NCBI GenBank assembly: GCA_013407085.1 | Contig: JACCGJ010019630.1 | Location: 1-64,000, forward strand | Length of the DNA stretch: 64,000 bases | Direction: 5' to 3' | Source of the DNA: Atriophallophorus winterbourni | Taxonomy: Eukaryota > Platyhelminthes > Trematoda > Plagiorchiida > Microphallidae | Part shown: positions 49,401 through 56,640 of the stretch, in pieces | How the letters are laid out: every line of letters starts with the position of its first letter | Position numbering within the stretch: the first letter of the stretch is position 1 | Position numbers and translations under genes: made by a program | Notes under the pieces: generated by a model | Database searches by the model: none | What the model was told of the DNA's origin: nothing | Seen by the model: only the letters and a program-made list of their open reading frames with translations

Positions 49401-52400
49401 ATTCATTCATTCTTTCGGTCAATACACGAGTTCGAGTTCGGTTGTGTTTTGTCGAACCCACGGCTGGGCCAGTGCAATACCCTACAGTTATAACAGGTTG
49501 TCATAGCCGGGGGTGGCAGTGGGGATAAGCTCCCACTCTCTATAAAATTCTCCCATATGGCGCGCGTCTCAAATAGCCTCTGACAACCAAGTCCAGCTTC
49601 TGGCCTGTACGAGTGGCTCCCCGAGCCCGGCGGAACTGCTTCTACCAACAGGAGAAGGGGCGAAGGCGAGTGACTGGCGCCTGAAAACCAGTTTGGTTCG
49701 GGCAGATGGAGCTCGTTAGCCTGGGAGGGCATTTCATCTAAGGGAAGGAAAATCTTGATTTTCAACCTCCGCTGCCTTGCGGGATACCCGATCGCGGGAA
49801 AGGCTTCGGGAGAAAACCCTGAGGAAAAACCTGGAACAGAGTCTGGTGGAACACCTCTTTCTGGCAACTCCCTGCTGCCTCGCAGGTCGCACTTGGCTGT
49901 GCAAAGGCTAGAGAAGCTGACTCGAACAAACGCTGAGTGGTGCTGGGGACGCCGCTTTGTACCCAAATCCCCAAAGAACCTTCATTGAAGCCGACTCATC
50001 CTCCAGGAGGAGATAGCCGCGCAAAAGTAAAAGTAAAAAAGTAAAGTAAACGTATTCCGTTCGGGGTAACAAATGGTGTAGCCTGTTTCCAGAGAGTGAT
50101 CGATACGCTCATCCAAAAGGAGCATTTGTCGGCGACTTATGCCTATATTGATAACGTTACCGTTTGTGGTAAAAATCTATCAGAGCATGATGAAAACCTA
50201 TCGAGGTTTCTTGAAATGGCTAAAAAGTACGACATTACCTTCAATGATACTAAGAACACTATTCGAGCTACAAAGGTTAAACTTTTGGGTTACGAAGTAT
50301 CAAAAGGAACCATAAAACCTGATCCAGAGCACCTGAAATACCCGCACCCCATAATTTAAAAACACAAGAACCCATCGTTGGTATGTTTGCTTACTACTCT
50401 CAGTGGATCAATCACTTTTCTGATAAAATTTCTATACTGAATCGAAATCGTATTTTCCCTATTCCCGATGATGTTCAACAGACGTTCTTAAATTTAAAGT
50501 CAGAGCTGGAGAAAGCAGTTATAGTTACACCCGAAGTTGACAAAACACTTGTAGTTGAAACTGATGCTTCTGATATAGCCATAGCCGCCACGCTCAATCA
50601 GAGAGGAAGGCCAGTTGCTTTCTATTCACGAACACTAACCACATCAGAACGTCACCATTCCTCTGTTGAAAAAGAAGTGTACGCAATCGTAGAAGCACTG
50701 AGAAAATGGAGACACTATCTTATTGGGAAGCATTTTAAACTCGTAACTGATCAGAGGTCTGTCGCTTTTATGTTCGGAAATACGAACAAAGGCAAAATAA
50801 AGAATGAGAAAATCGAACGCTGGCGAGTTGAACTTGCCTCTTTCAGCTACGGCGTTGCCTAGAGACCGGGAAAACAGAACCATGTTGCAGATGCGCTTTC
50901 CCGCGGATTTTGCGCATCAGTCAATAACGTCTCGAATCTGAAGAAACTTCATGACTCCCTCTGCCATCCCGGTGTCACACGTATGATTCACTTCGCCCGT
51001 TCACGGAATTTACCTTATTCCGTTGACGATATAAAACGAATGACCAGCTCATGTCCTGTTTGTGCTGAAGTCAAAGTTAAATTTTTCAAGCCTTCACACG
51101 TTCCCCTGATAAAAGCTACACAACCGTTCGAGCGCCTGAGTATCGATTTCAAGGGACCTCTGCCGACTGCTAATCGTAATCGGTTTTTACTTACGATCGT
51201 CGGTGAATTTTCACGGTTTCCCTTTGCATACGCGTGCTCGGATACAACATCAACAACCGTTATTCGATGTCTCACTGATTTGTTCTCCGTGTTCGGGACC
51301 CCATGCTATGTTCATTCTGACCGAAGATCTTCGTTCATGTCGAACGAACTTTGTGATTTTATTCACTCTAAAGGTGTAGCGACCAGCCATTCTACCTCGT
51401 ACAATCCACAGTCCAATGGCCAAGTTGAACGCTTAAATGCTACTTTGTGGAAAAGTATACTTTCATCACTTAAGTCCAACGATCTTGAAGTGAAACATTG
51501 GGAAGCCGTACTACCAAACGCTCTTCATTCAATCAGATCTTTGTTATGTACCAGTACGAATGTTACGCCACATGAAAGGATGTTTCAACACAACCGAAGA
51601 GCGGCAACTGGCACATCCCTTCCCAGCTGGCTATTACAAACAAACCGAGTGCTGATGCGCAATAATCTACAACGTAATAAATACGAGCCATTAGCAGAAG
51701 AGGTGGAACTGATTGAATGCAATCCAACTTACGCCAGGGTACGACTACTTAATGGTCAAGAACAGTCGGTGTCGCTGCGTCAACTCGCGCCCATTGGAGA
51801 GCAACATAATGAAATTGTTCCCGATGTCGATATTCTGTTAGAACCGCCAAACGACGAGCCTTCTGAAACTCCTTGCAATCAAGAACCTAACGAGAGTCTC
51901 ACTGAACCAATGAAAGCCACAGGGATGTTATCATGCTAATGCCACCATAGGCGTTTGAGATTCTTGATTGAATGTCTGCCACGTTCGAGTGCACGAGTAT
52001 GTAATCGTACAGTACTTATGTGCTGTGCTAAATTGATTGGCCAGCGGTAGTGAGCTGCATGCTGAAACACACCGGAGTTTCACTACGAATTGTATTTCTA
52101 TTTTGTTTCTCACATCTGTCTACACCTAGGCAACCTGACAGTGTCTTAGCCCACCTGCAGTGTATGACTGTGAGGCACTTTGCCTGGATCAGGCTTGTGC
52201 ATTCATACATACATACTGCCCCATTCGATGTGTAAGCACATTATCCGTTTGCTTGTGCTTGAGCTTTTATAGATTCCGTAGCTATCAGGTCCCGACCTTC
52301 ACCATTTTTAGGATTTTATTTTTTCATGCAGCTGGTGATGACGATTATTATTATTTTATAAAATAAAGCAAGTAACCAATGGTTTTATTAAAGAACTCAA

Positions 52401-52878
52401 AACAATAGCATGAATAAGGAATGCTTAATATCTAATATAAAATTTTGAAAGTATAAAGCTGACTTGCCTTGAAAAGCTTTTCTATTATTCTGGGTTGTTT
52501 CAAATAAAATAAAGCAAGTTCCAGAATAGAAGGATTGAAATGGCCCGACTCTACACGTTGGCCCGGTTTCGATTGAACCCACATATGAAATAGAGCCACA
52601 TTATCCTGCTCCGTCGATGACACAATCGCTTCCTGGACGAGTCGTTCAGCGTACAAGCGGACTTCAGTCGCTTCTTCCCAAGGAAGCTCGATTCGCTCTT
52701 CGTCAAAAAGAGCGCTGACTGAACGCTTAATTTGTGACATGCGACCCTCGGGTCCACCACCAATCCCTTCTCCTCTCCTCATTTGTAAAGGTTTACCAGG
52801 AATCGGAAAACGTACGCGAGTAGCGGCTTTACCGAATGCTGAATTTTTCTGGCAGTACACAGCGCAAGTGGCAAACAT
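40178..52878 (-). CDS. MRPL17: Mitochondrial large ribosomal subunit protein bL17m, two exons
   Basis: Component of the mitochondrial 39S/54S ribosomal subunit. Exon 1 (52468-52878, 137 codons) and exon 2 (40178-40438, 86 codons plus TGA) join in phase 0 to a 223-residue protein. Recognisable bL17 blocks are SALFDEERIELPWEEATEVR and LYAERLVQEAI (family: LFxHERIET...AEKLI), then KLFK|VFVPRYR across the splice, matching human KLFQVLAPRY, followed by PYTSIHRLP and AVLEMHGNP (family YTRMLQIP, AVIEYKGN). The first about 45 residues are basic and probably mitochondrial targeting. The protein is longer than human MRPL17 (175 aa) by an extended N- and C-terminus. The intron is 12,029 bp, begins with GC instead of GT (AAG|GCAAGT), ends TTGACAG, and is packed with retroelements mostly in the opposite orientation. 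Confidence 0.9.
40716..40972 (-). repeat. SINE-1, full-length copy with (TATG)n tail
   Basis: Begins on + with five TATG units, then AATGCACAAGCCTGATCC, and ends GCACATCCGTGC. Good reference copy for the family: about 240 bp plus tail. Lies in the MRPL17 intron. Confidence 0.9.
41030..41155 (+). mobile_element. Penelope-like GIY-YIG fragment, plus orientation
   Basis: Frame reads INTIYRIKCKDCSDVYIEQT then CRELHSRIKEYRKR, the start of a GIY-YIG domain. It meets the 3' end of a minus-oriented PLE head-on. Confidence 0.75.
41155..42600 (-). mobile_element. Penelope-like element, RT and GIY-YIG, minus orientation
   Basis: RT open frame (41721-42545), then through broken frames KCIYKIKCMDCAGV, FGQTSREICTTVNEHRKRVR and LAKHVLDTGHSVDLDNVE of the GIY-YIG domain (41167-41420). 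5' truncated at about 42600. Best-preserved PLE in the window. Confidence 0.85.
41721..42545 (-). pseudogene. Penelope-like reverse transcriptase, 274-aa open frame
   Basis: PLE fingers motif RFYGLPKIHKVDVPLRPVVD, palm A VSFDASSLLTNVNT, motif B LAMGSPISPMLANMYM, catalytic motif C RCVDDTLVII (YVDDT with Tyr to Cys), and LEAFHSYLKNLDP. Telomere- or nick-primed reverse transcription is the family role. The N-terminus is missing and the frame is lost at 41730, so it is a relic. Confidence 0.85.
42600..44865. other. MRPL17 intron stretch without recognised gene
   Basis: Contains two pieces shared with other places: 42890-42960 resembles 24665-24745 (GGTCTGACGA...TTCTG), and 43690-43790 resembles 58845-58930 (CGGTAGCA(A/T)GTACC...CACACA(G/A)CCATGA). 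Otherwise nothing recognised. Confidence 0.5.
44866..44965 (-). repeat. SINE-1, tail half
   Basis: GGTATGAAAGCACAAGCCTG to GCCCAGGCCTAGAGAGATAT on +; head half missing. Confidence 0.8.
45124..45358 (-). repeat. SINE-1, near full length
   Basis: Includes the 9-bp stem GGTAGTGAG...TTCACTACC (one change) and end GCACATCCGT. Only about 160 bp from the previous copy in the same orientation. Confidence 0.85.
46384..46393 (+). promoter_or_regulatory. TATA box in gypsy leader
   Basis: TATATAAACG about 140 bp before the gag start, in the presumed 5' LTR. Confidence 0.45.
46523..47704 (+). CDS. Gypsy gag with two zinc knuckles, and protease
   Basis: Open frame of 393 codons from ATG 46523, preferred because the related element at 30506 starts at the equivalent Met. 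Residues 1-180 are gag capsid-like (DHWQHWYKTFTNFLSSIDSL). Two CX2CX4HX4C knuckles follow, CFFCGYTRHPRTKC and CKLCGKKGHFHRVC. Then comes an aspartic protease with LVDTGSSESYVSK and DVLLGHDFL. Gag packages the element RNA and the protease cleaves Gag-Pol. The frame stops at 47704, where pol would be expected to continue after the protease, so a stop or frameshift may have been introduced here. Confidence 0.9.
   Translation: MDRFLKPDRFDIDPHSPDTGDHWQHWYKTFTNFLSSIDSLNPNKLDTLVNYVSPSVFKHINESRTFEEALSILENLYVQPKNEIFPRHVLSTSRQESGQSLEQFLQSLKSLAKDCNLKSVSAEQYRDDLIRDAFIRGLQSNHIRQRLLEQKSLDLKTAFQLSRQLEMAHQQSVVYDNAPSSTCHVSTQPVPDHVEKSSTSHETAFVVSSQSCFFCGYTRHPRTKCPARDALCKLCGKKGHFHRVCRSSRQKPATAVVDSTLSAVTIAAAPQSLSKAVTPLSVNGVTLHALVDTGSSESYVSKVIVQKHKWPIMISRTQITMASTCLISTTDGHCFVSIIHKGNRYPNVKLSILPDLCSDVLLGHDFLSLHEGVVIPFSGKSRPFRYALSVLQM
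47705..48099 (+). pseudogene. Gypsy RT, 5' part, frame-broken
   Basis: Frames give LLNEEIIEPSRSPWRS, then after a shift VVITTNERQKKRMVIDYSRT and YLDAYPLPRIDRMIESI, then LKSAYHQVPIKEAEK and YQFKRIPF. Cut at KRIPF by the insertion; resumes at 50051. Confidence 0.85.
48086..48099 (+). repeat. Target-site duplication (left) of the 557-bp element
   Basis: AAACGTATTCCGTT, repeated exactly at 50048-50061. Removing one copy restores the gypsy RT reading KRIPFGVTNG. Confidence 0.9.
48110..48300 (+). repeat. 5' LTR of the non-autonomous element
   Basis: 191 bp, differs from the 3' LTR only at the G/A in GACGC(G/A)GAACG. Confidence 0.92.
48323..49372 (+). CDS. Unknown 349-aa protein of the non-autonomous LTR element
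   Basis: ATG at 48323 taken as start; the frame is open further upstream through the primer site but without ATG. N-terminus MSVPIEFLQKVLNQQAQMFG resembles the opening of some gypsy gag proteins (inference). Middle is acidic, with repeated Glu/Ser (VHQVNSSSLEESVQSSVNNV). C-terminal third is very basic and contains LSIKDKVYVKNIRR, like the small basic domain at the end of gypsy integrases (GDxVYVKN). The frame runs through the polypurine tract into the 3' LTR and stops there. No enzyme motif. It probably relies on proteins of a full-length relative. Confidence 0.7.
   Translation: MSVPIEFLQKVLNQQAQMFGELIQRMASQIFNSQSSGQSMESLLQRTSVARDLLQESFNIQLKFLKEVAVHQVNSSSLEESVQSSVNNVEELQSYPENEVELESLKLETHTTLGNYELHTEFESELQSDPDRKLENVSEKCQSVVMYKPESEMRALPLISAADAVPYSRRISRELTGKRIRRNKARDVMPEFRQKGDVGEFNQKQCVINRVKIVVPSYAYRRFIKLLTARRKQYNYRIEPQLNKHRGAKLKILSIKDKVYVKNIRRTKEPSKLFPREIFIKTEVLPNGLINHPATRYLKASLYKTRIRPTNTSLSNVQCVHFLEKGEVLYRRRTNYRSTINHDRSVQTL
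49305..49495 (+). repeat. 3' LTR of the non-autonomous element
   Basis: 191 bp, follows polypurine tract, followed by target duplication GGTTG. Confidence 0.92.
50048..50061 (+). repeat. Target-site duplication (right) of the 557-bp element
   Basis: AAACGTATTCCGTT, identical to 48086-48099. Confidence 0.9.
50051..50359 (+). pseudogene. Gypsy RT, 3' part
   Basis: KRIPFGVTNGVACFQRVIDT, then TYAYIDNVTVCGKN (YIDN in place of the usual YxDD active site), then VKLLGYEVSKGTIKPDPEHL. Stop at 50359 after a frame break. Confidence 0.88.
50383..50862 (+). pseudogene. Gypsy RT connection and RNase H
   Basis: YYSQWINHFSDKI, then RNase H with VETDASDIAIAATL, SSVEKEVYAIVEAL and [12 protein letters not shown], all catalytic acids present. 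A TAG interrupts YGVA-stop-RPGKQNHVADALSRG, where the related element has YDVVYRPGK. Confidence 0.88.
50983..51939 (+). CDS. Gypsy integrase
   Basis: The frame continues open upstream from RPGKQNHVADALSRG. HHCC finger (LCHPGVTRMIHF ... CPVC), DDE core with [21 protein letters not shown] (usual DRGSSF) and [16 protein letters not shown], then a C-terminus ending near QLAPIGEQ. About 318 residues in this frame. Inserts element cDNA into host DNA. Core acids are intact although the upstream pol frame is broken. Confidence 0.88.
   Translation: MIHFARSRNLPYSVDDIKRMTSSCPVCAEVKVKFFKPSHVPLIKATQPFERLSIDFKGPLPTANRNRFLLTIVGEFSRFPFAYACSDTTSTTVIRCLTDLFSVFGTPCYVHSDRRSSFMSNELCDFIHSKGVATSHSTSYNPQSNGQVERLNATLWKSILSSLKSNDLEVKHWEAVLPNALHSIRSLLCTSTNVTPHERMFQHNRRAATGTSLPSWLLQTNRVLMRNNLQRNKYEPLAEEVELIECNPTYARVRLLNGQEQSVSLRQLAPIGEQHNEIVPDVDILLEPPNDEPSETPCNQEPNESLTEPMKATGMLSC
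51990..52215 (+). repeat. SINE-1, plus-orientation copy, replacing the gypsy 3' LTR
   Basis: Head TGCACGAGTATGTAATCGTA, stem GGTAGTGAGCTGC..., tail ends CTTGTGCATTCATACATACA. Begins about 50 bp after the integrase stop; no 3' LTR is seen. Confidence 0.85.
52468..52878 (-). CDS. MRPL17: MRPL17 exon 1
   Basis: Start ATG at 52878 chosen because it precedes a basic, Ala/Lys-rich leader (MFATCAVYCQKNSAFGKAAT); an in-frame ATG lies 11 codons upstream (52911). Contains the bL17 core ERIELPWEEATEVRLYAERL. Donor AAG|GCAAGT. Confidence 0.9.
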
Positions 52879-52992
52879 CTTGAATGCACGTGGGCTGTGC
52901 CCGTGGCACATGAAACCCAGTGTAAAGACGTTTTTTGAAAGTAACTGAAAATATAAAAACTCAGAAGTAATTAATTATGAAAATAAGATAGT

Positions 52993-53105
52993 GTATGTAT
53001 GTATGAAATCACAAGCCTGATCCAGGCAAAGTGCCGCACAGTTAAAGACTGCACATGAGCTAAGATACTGTCATGTTGCCCAGACCTAGACAGATATGGA
53101 AAAAG
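52993..53105 (-). repeat. SINE-1, tail half, upstream of MRPL17
   Basis: TGTATGTATGTATGAAATCA then AGCCTGATCCAGGCAAAG on +. Lies about 115 bp upstream of the MRPL17 start codon, so in its promoter or 5' UTR region. Confidence 0.85.
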
Positions 53106-53149
53106 AAAATAGAAAAAGAAAAACATAGATTCGATATAAAAGTAAATAT

Positions 53150-53365
53150 GATGCACGGATGTGCGATCGTGTAGTACTTCTGTAATACTCAGCTAAAACC
53201 ATGCTACATTAATTTGCCACCGGTAGTGGAAACAAGCTGGTGTTTCAGTACCATTTAAGGTTATTTTTTCATATCTGTCCAGGGCTGGGCAACACGAAAG
53301 TATTGTAGCTCACGTTCAGCACTTTGGCTGGATCAGGTTTGTGATTTTCTGCATTATACATACGA
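53150..53365 (+). repeat. SINE-1, plus-orientation copy, divergent
   Basis: TGATGCACGGATGTGCGATC to GGATCAGGTTTGTGA and CATTATACATAC. Head-to-head with the copy at 52993-53105. Confidence 0.8.
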
Positions 53366-53439
53366 ACACGATTCACTGATTCCATTGATGATTTTTAATT
53401 ACCGTCTTCGCATATGTTTCACTTTATATGCCCTATCAT

Positions 53440-53535
53440 TTTCTTGCATCTCATTCAGGCGAGCCCATCCGCCCAATTTTAGCCAGCCTAGAAATTCGTG
53501 AACACGAATAAAGTCATTCTTCTTCTTCTTCTTAT
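53440..53535 (+). repeat. 3' end of a LINE/SINE with (TTC)n tail
   Basis: GAATTTCTAGGCTGGC-type end, CGTGAACACGAATAAAGTCA followed by TTCTTCTTCTTCTT. The same 3' end, on the other strand, closes the LINE piece at 57745-58000. Confidence 0.75.
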
Positions 53536-54212
53536 AATGCTTTTCAAGCTATCTTAAGGACTGATCACTGGCAACATTTTTCAAACCAGTACCAGCTCAG
53601 GCATAGAACACACGCCATAGTAACTCAACATTGTCACTGGGTTACGTGCCATCATGCGACAGCTACTACATTCCTCCCTTGTTGGTTGTAATAGATTGAC
53701 CACAGAAAGCAGATACACTCTCGACGACCCAAAACTTTTAAACGGTAATTAACCCGTCCGGTACCTAGGACCAACTATTGAAATTCAAGAACAGTTATCA
53801 TCTGTAGCACGTTGTTAAAAAAAACTTCGTGAAACAGAGGGTACAGTAGAGATTGATTAAATACTAAAGTTGTGGGACCAATGTAGTGTCGATTTAACGG
53901 ACATCAATACCGAAAGCTGTACAACGCGTTGAAACTAGAAAAGGTTGGACGGACCCGTTTGTCTGGATGAGGTGCAAGAGAAAGAGCGTATGGGACGATA
54001 TTCAGGCAAAGGTGGCAATGAGCCGAATTCAACGAAAAGAGTGCATTATTTCTGTCTCAACCTGACATGAATATAGGATGTGACCATTAATTATAAAAAA
54101 CAAAAATGGCACGTAAATTGACAAATATATTTAATTTTTTCTTCCGAGATAGGTTATGAGAATGTTATAAATATTGCTAAAGGATTTGATCATGTCCGAA
54201 TATCGACAATAG

Positions 54213-55450
54213 TCAATAGTATATTATGGTACAAAAAGCTATGAGCTTAAAATATAACCATAGGATAGTCAATACAGGGGGTTGGGTGGAGTTCAGTGGG
54301 TTCGGCGTCGTTTGCCAAAGTTCCGTAAAGGGTGTATTTATATGTATCATAACAGTCAATACAGGGGGGTGAATCAGCGTAGTTCCGTATATATGTATCT
54401 GGAAAGGATGAGGAAAATGGGTACAGTATCGGGAAAAAGGAAAAGAGAAATCCGTTAAACTTGATGAGAAAAATAGAGATAGCGTCAAGTCGCTCTTTTA
54501 AAATAGAGAGTGATGGGGAGGTTACGAAAAAAACTGGTAGATTATTCCAAACACGAGGGGTACGGACAGAAAAGAAAAATGTACGGCAGTTCAACCGATT
54601 GGGGTGGTGAGCTAGCTTGAAGACATGTCCCCGGTTCCGGAACTGGGTGCCATCAAAAGCAGTCCATGGCACGGATATTTGTTCTCCTTAAGGATATGGA
54701 AAACCAGTATCAGATCCCCTTGTATACGAAGGTAACTCATCGGGAACACGTTGAGTTGCTGGAGGCGGTCTTCATAGTTCAGCAAACTAAGTCCTTTGAC
54801 AAGATTTGTGAATATCCGTTGAGCCTCCTCTAGGACGTGATGGTCACGCTTTAGCCATGGAGACCAAACGGATACCGCATATTCCAGGTGGGGTCTGATG
54901 TACGCGTGTAAAAGCGAGGAAGAGGCGGCGGTCAAAAGACCCGAAGGCCCTTTGGAGGAGCGATTGGTGACCGAGGATGCGAGGGAACATTGGACTGAGC
55001 ACCCAAGATCCCTTTGAACCTTTTTCTAGCATACTCACTGAAAGTTCGGTGTCCCCTAGCTTGTACCTAGGTTCGCCAGGGTGACGTAAGCGGAGAGATC
55101 GGCATTTTTGTGGGTTGAAAGGGAGCTCGTTCGACATTGCCCAGCTAATAAGTGAGGTAAGATCCGCCTGCAGGTCATCACAATCATTCGAAGTTGAAAT
55201 TGTTAGCAGTGACAATTTCTTGAAAAGCCTTGTAGTCCGTGACTATCCGTACCAGGGGTACCCCCTCGTCGAGGAATTCGGCGTAAAAAAACGAAAAAAT
55301 GCAAAGACGATGTGGTTGCTCTTCAATAAGGATGGTTCATAATGAATTTCTTCTACCATCAGATCCTCGTTAGTCAGCACTAGATCGAGTAAAGATGGAC
55401 AATCGCCACTCCGAAAGCGTGTAGCAACATTAACGTGGTTGTACAAAGGA
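54213..55450 (-). mobile_element. CR1-like LINE fragment, endonuclease end and RT
   Basis: Minus frames: SLLDLVLTNEDLMVEEIHYE (endonuclease end, 55243-55446), WAMSNELPFNPQKCRSLRLR (RT palm, 55215-54844), ASSSLLHAYIRPHLEYAVSV (RT thumb), LAHHPNRLNCRTFFFSVRTP and VWNNLP (C-terminus). Part of the RT is deleted between the endonuclease and WAMSNEL. Several frame breaks. Confidence 0.85.
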
Positions 55451-55685
55451 TGGCTGCTGATGAAATCATCCAGATCCGCGCAATAGTATTTGAGCTGGAT
55501 TCGCCGACGACTTCAGGAGAGTTGAAATCCCCCATCTGCAATGCGTGCGTGTGCGGTAGTGATAAGGCGAAGCGAATAGATGCAAGAATGACACCATCAA
55601 TGGAACGTTGAGTAATCGGTGGACGATATATTACCACGACGAGTGCATAGTCCCTATTTGTAAGTTGCAAGCGACACCAAAGGTA
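55450..55685 (-). mobile_element. CR1-like LINE endonuclease piece
   Basis: Frame gives YALVVVIYRPPITQRSIDG and HALQMGDFNSPEVVGESSSN, the AP-endonuclease catalytic region (VIYRPP, GDFN). Continues into the fragment to its left; interrupted on its 5' side by SINE-1. Confidence 0.85.
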
Positions 55686-55858
55686 CGAAAGCAAAAGCCT
55701 GATCCAGGCAAAGTGCCGCACAGTCAGAGACTGCACGTGGGCTAAGATACTGTCAGGTTGCCCAGGCCTAGACAGATATGAGAAATAAAAAAGAACAGGA
55801 AATGGTAGTGAGACTCCAGCTTGTTTCAGCATGCAGCTCACTACCTCTGGCCAATCAA
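55686..55858 (-). repeat. SINE-1 inserted in the CR1-like LINE
   Basis: AAGCAAAAGCCTGATCCAGG to CAGCTCACTACCTCTGGCCA on +; head end missing. Confidence 0.85.
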
Positions 55859-56095
55859 TGTTTACGTAATGGAGAATGTTCGCATTACAAATGGCTACTA
55901 TATGGTGAGTAGAAATCAGGGAGTCGACCATTGGGCTGATCTCAGTTGCGGTACTTTGCAAATGATAAATAAAAGCTAAAAATTCGCTTTTGCATTCATC
56001 CATATCACACATCGCAAACACACCACGACAGGTTCCATGCTGTATACACACAACCGGTAGATTTGAAAGCTCTTGTCATTAACCCTTCGAGTTTC

Positions 56096-56335
56096 ATGAA
56101 TGAAATCACAAGCCTGATCCAGACAAAGTGCCGCACAGTCCGAGACTGCACATGGGGCAAGATACTGTCATGTTGCCCAGGCATAGGTAGATATGAGGGG
56201 GAAATAAAAATAGAAATGGTAGTGAGACTCCAGCGTGTTTCCGCATGCAGCTCACTACCGGTGGCAAATCAATTTAGCTCGGTGTTAGCTGCGTAGCACG
56301 GAAGTGCTGCACGATTGCATATCCGTGCATATCCG
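56096..56335 (-). repeat. SINE-1, near full length
   Basis: ATGAAATCACAAGCCTGATC to GATTGCATATCCGTGCAT on +; contains perfect GGTAGTGAG/CTCACTACC stem. Confidence 0.85.
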
Positions 56336-56640
56336 AGTTTGGAGGAACTTGACCACTCACTTTGAAGATACCATGTAACGGCTAAGCCCAATGAAGAGGA
56401 AGAGGGGGAAGAGTAGATACTGCTCAGAATGGTGAACCTAGGTCAAGCCCACAGCGTACAAATGATATCGTTCGTCAGAATAATACTTATCACTGTGAGC
56501 GCTGCGGGAAAGATTGTTCCTCCCGAATCGGACTGTTTAGTCATTCGAAAAGCTGTGGAGGATGAAACCACCATGCGATTATGATGTACATCGACATCAA
56601 CCGAAGGAGGCAAACAACAACAACTCGCATGAGAAATTTA
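56336..56640 (+). mobile_element. LINE 3' end with zinc-finger C-terminus
   Basis: NTYHCERCGKDCSSRIGLFS-HSKSCGG-stop at 56486-56563, same as RCKRCGRDCSSRIGLFGHSK at 59019-59501, preceded by SLEELDHSL-type sequence. 5' truncated exactly where SINE-1 ends. Confidence 0.75.

Larger units (their letters stand above)
48110..49495 (+). mobile_element. Young non-autonomous LTR retrotransposon, 1386 bp
   Basis: 191-bp LTRs (48110-48300, 49305-49495) beginning TGTTGTATAG and ending GTTATAACA, with one mismatch between them. 5-bp target duplication GGTTG (48105-48109 and 49496-49500). Primer-site-like TTGGCGACGGGGTGCGG follows the 5' LTR, and polypurine AAAAAGGGGAGG precedes the 3' LTR. The interior lacks protease, RT, RNase H and integrase core but keeps one long frame. 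Confidence 0.92.
48100..50047 (+). mobile_element. GC-rich 557-bp retroposon, itself interrupted by an LTR element
   Basis: Left piece 48100-48109, right piece 49501-50047, flanked by a perfect 14-bp duplication, which suggests target-primed retrotransposition. The 3' end is A-rich with AAAAGT units after a palindromic CATCCTCCAGGAGGAG. Start TCAAAGGTTGTCATAGCC matches 60295-60400. Markedly richer in GC than the surroundings. Open frames on the minus strand (49403-49966) have no recognisable domain. SINE or truncated LINE status undecided. Confidence 0.8.
46325..51985 (+). mobile_element. Ty3/gypsy retrotransposon (gag-pol) with nested insertions
   Basis: Order gag, CCHC fingers, protease, RT, RNase H, integrase is that of Ty3/gypsy. 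The putative LTR-like leader 46325-46500 has a TATA box and starts TGTCGT, but no matching 3' LTR is present: a SINE-1 begins at 51990. The RT is split at 48099/50062 by two nested insertions. Frame breaks at 47865, 50359 and a TAG at 50860 show it is dead. It is the parent-type of the deleted copies at 30.3 and 37.9 kb. Opposite strand to MRPL17. Confidence 0.9.

Noticed and set aside
49403..49966. 187-aa minus-strand frame in the GC-rich element
   Set aside because: Stop-poor because of GC content; spans an LTR boundary and has no domain.
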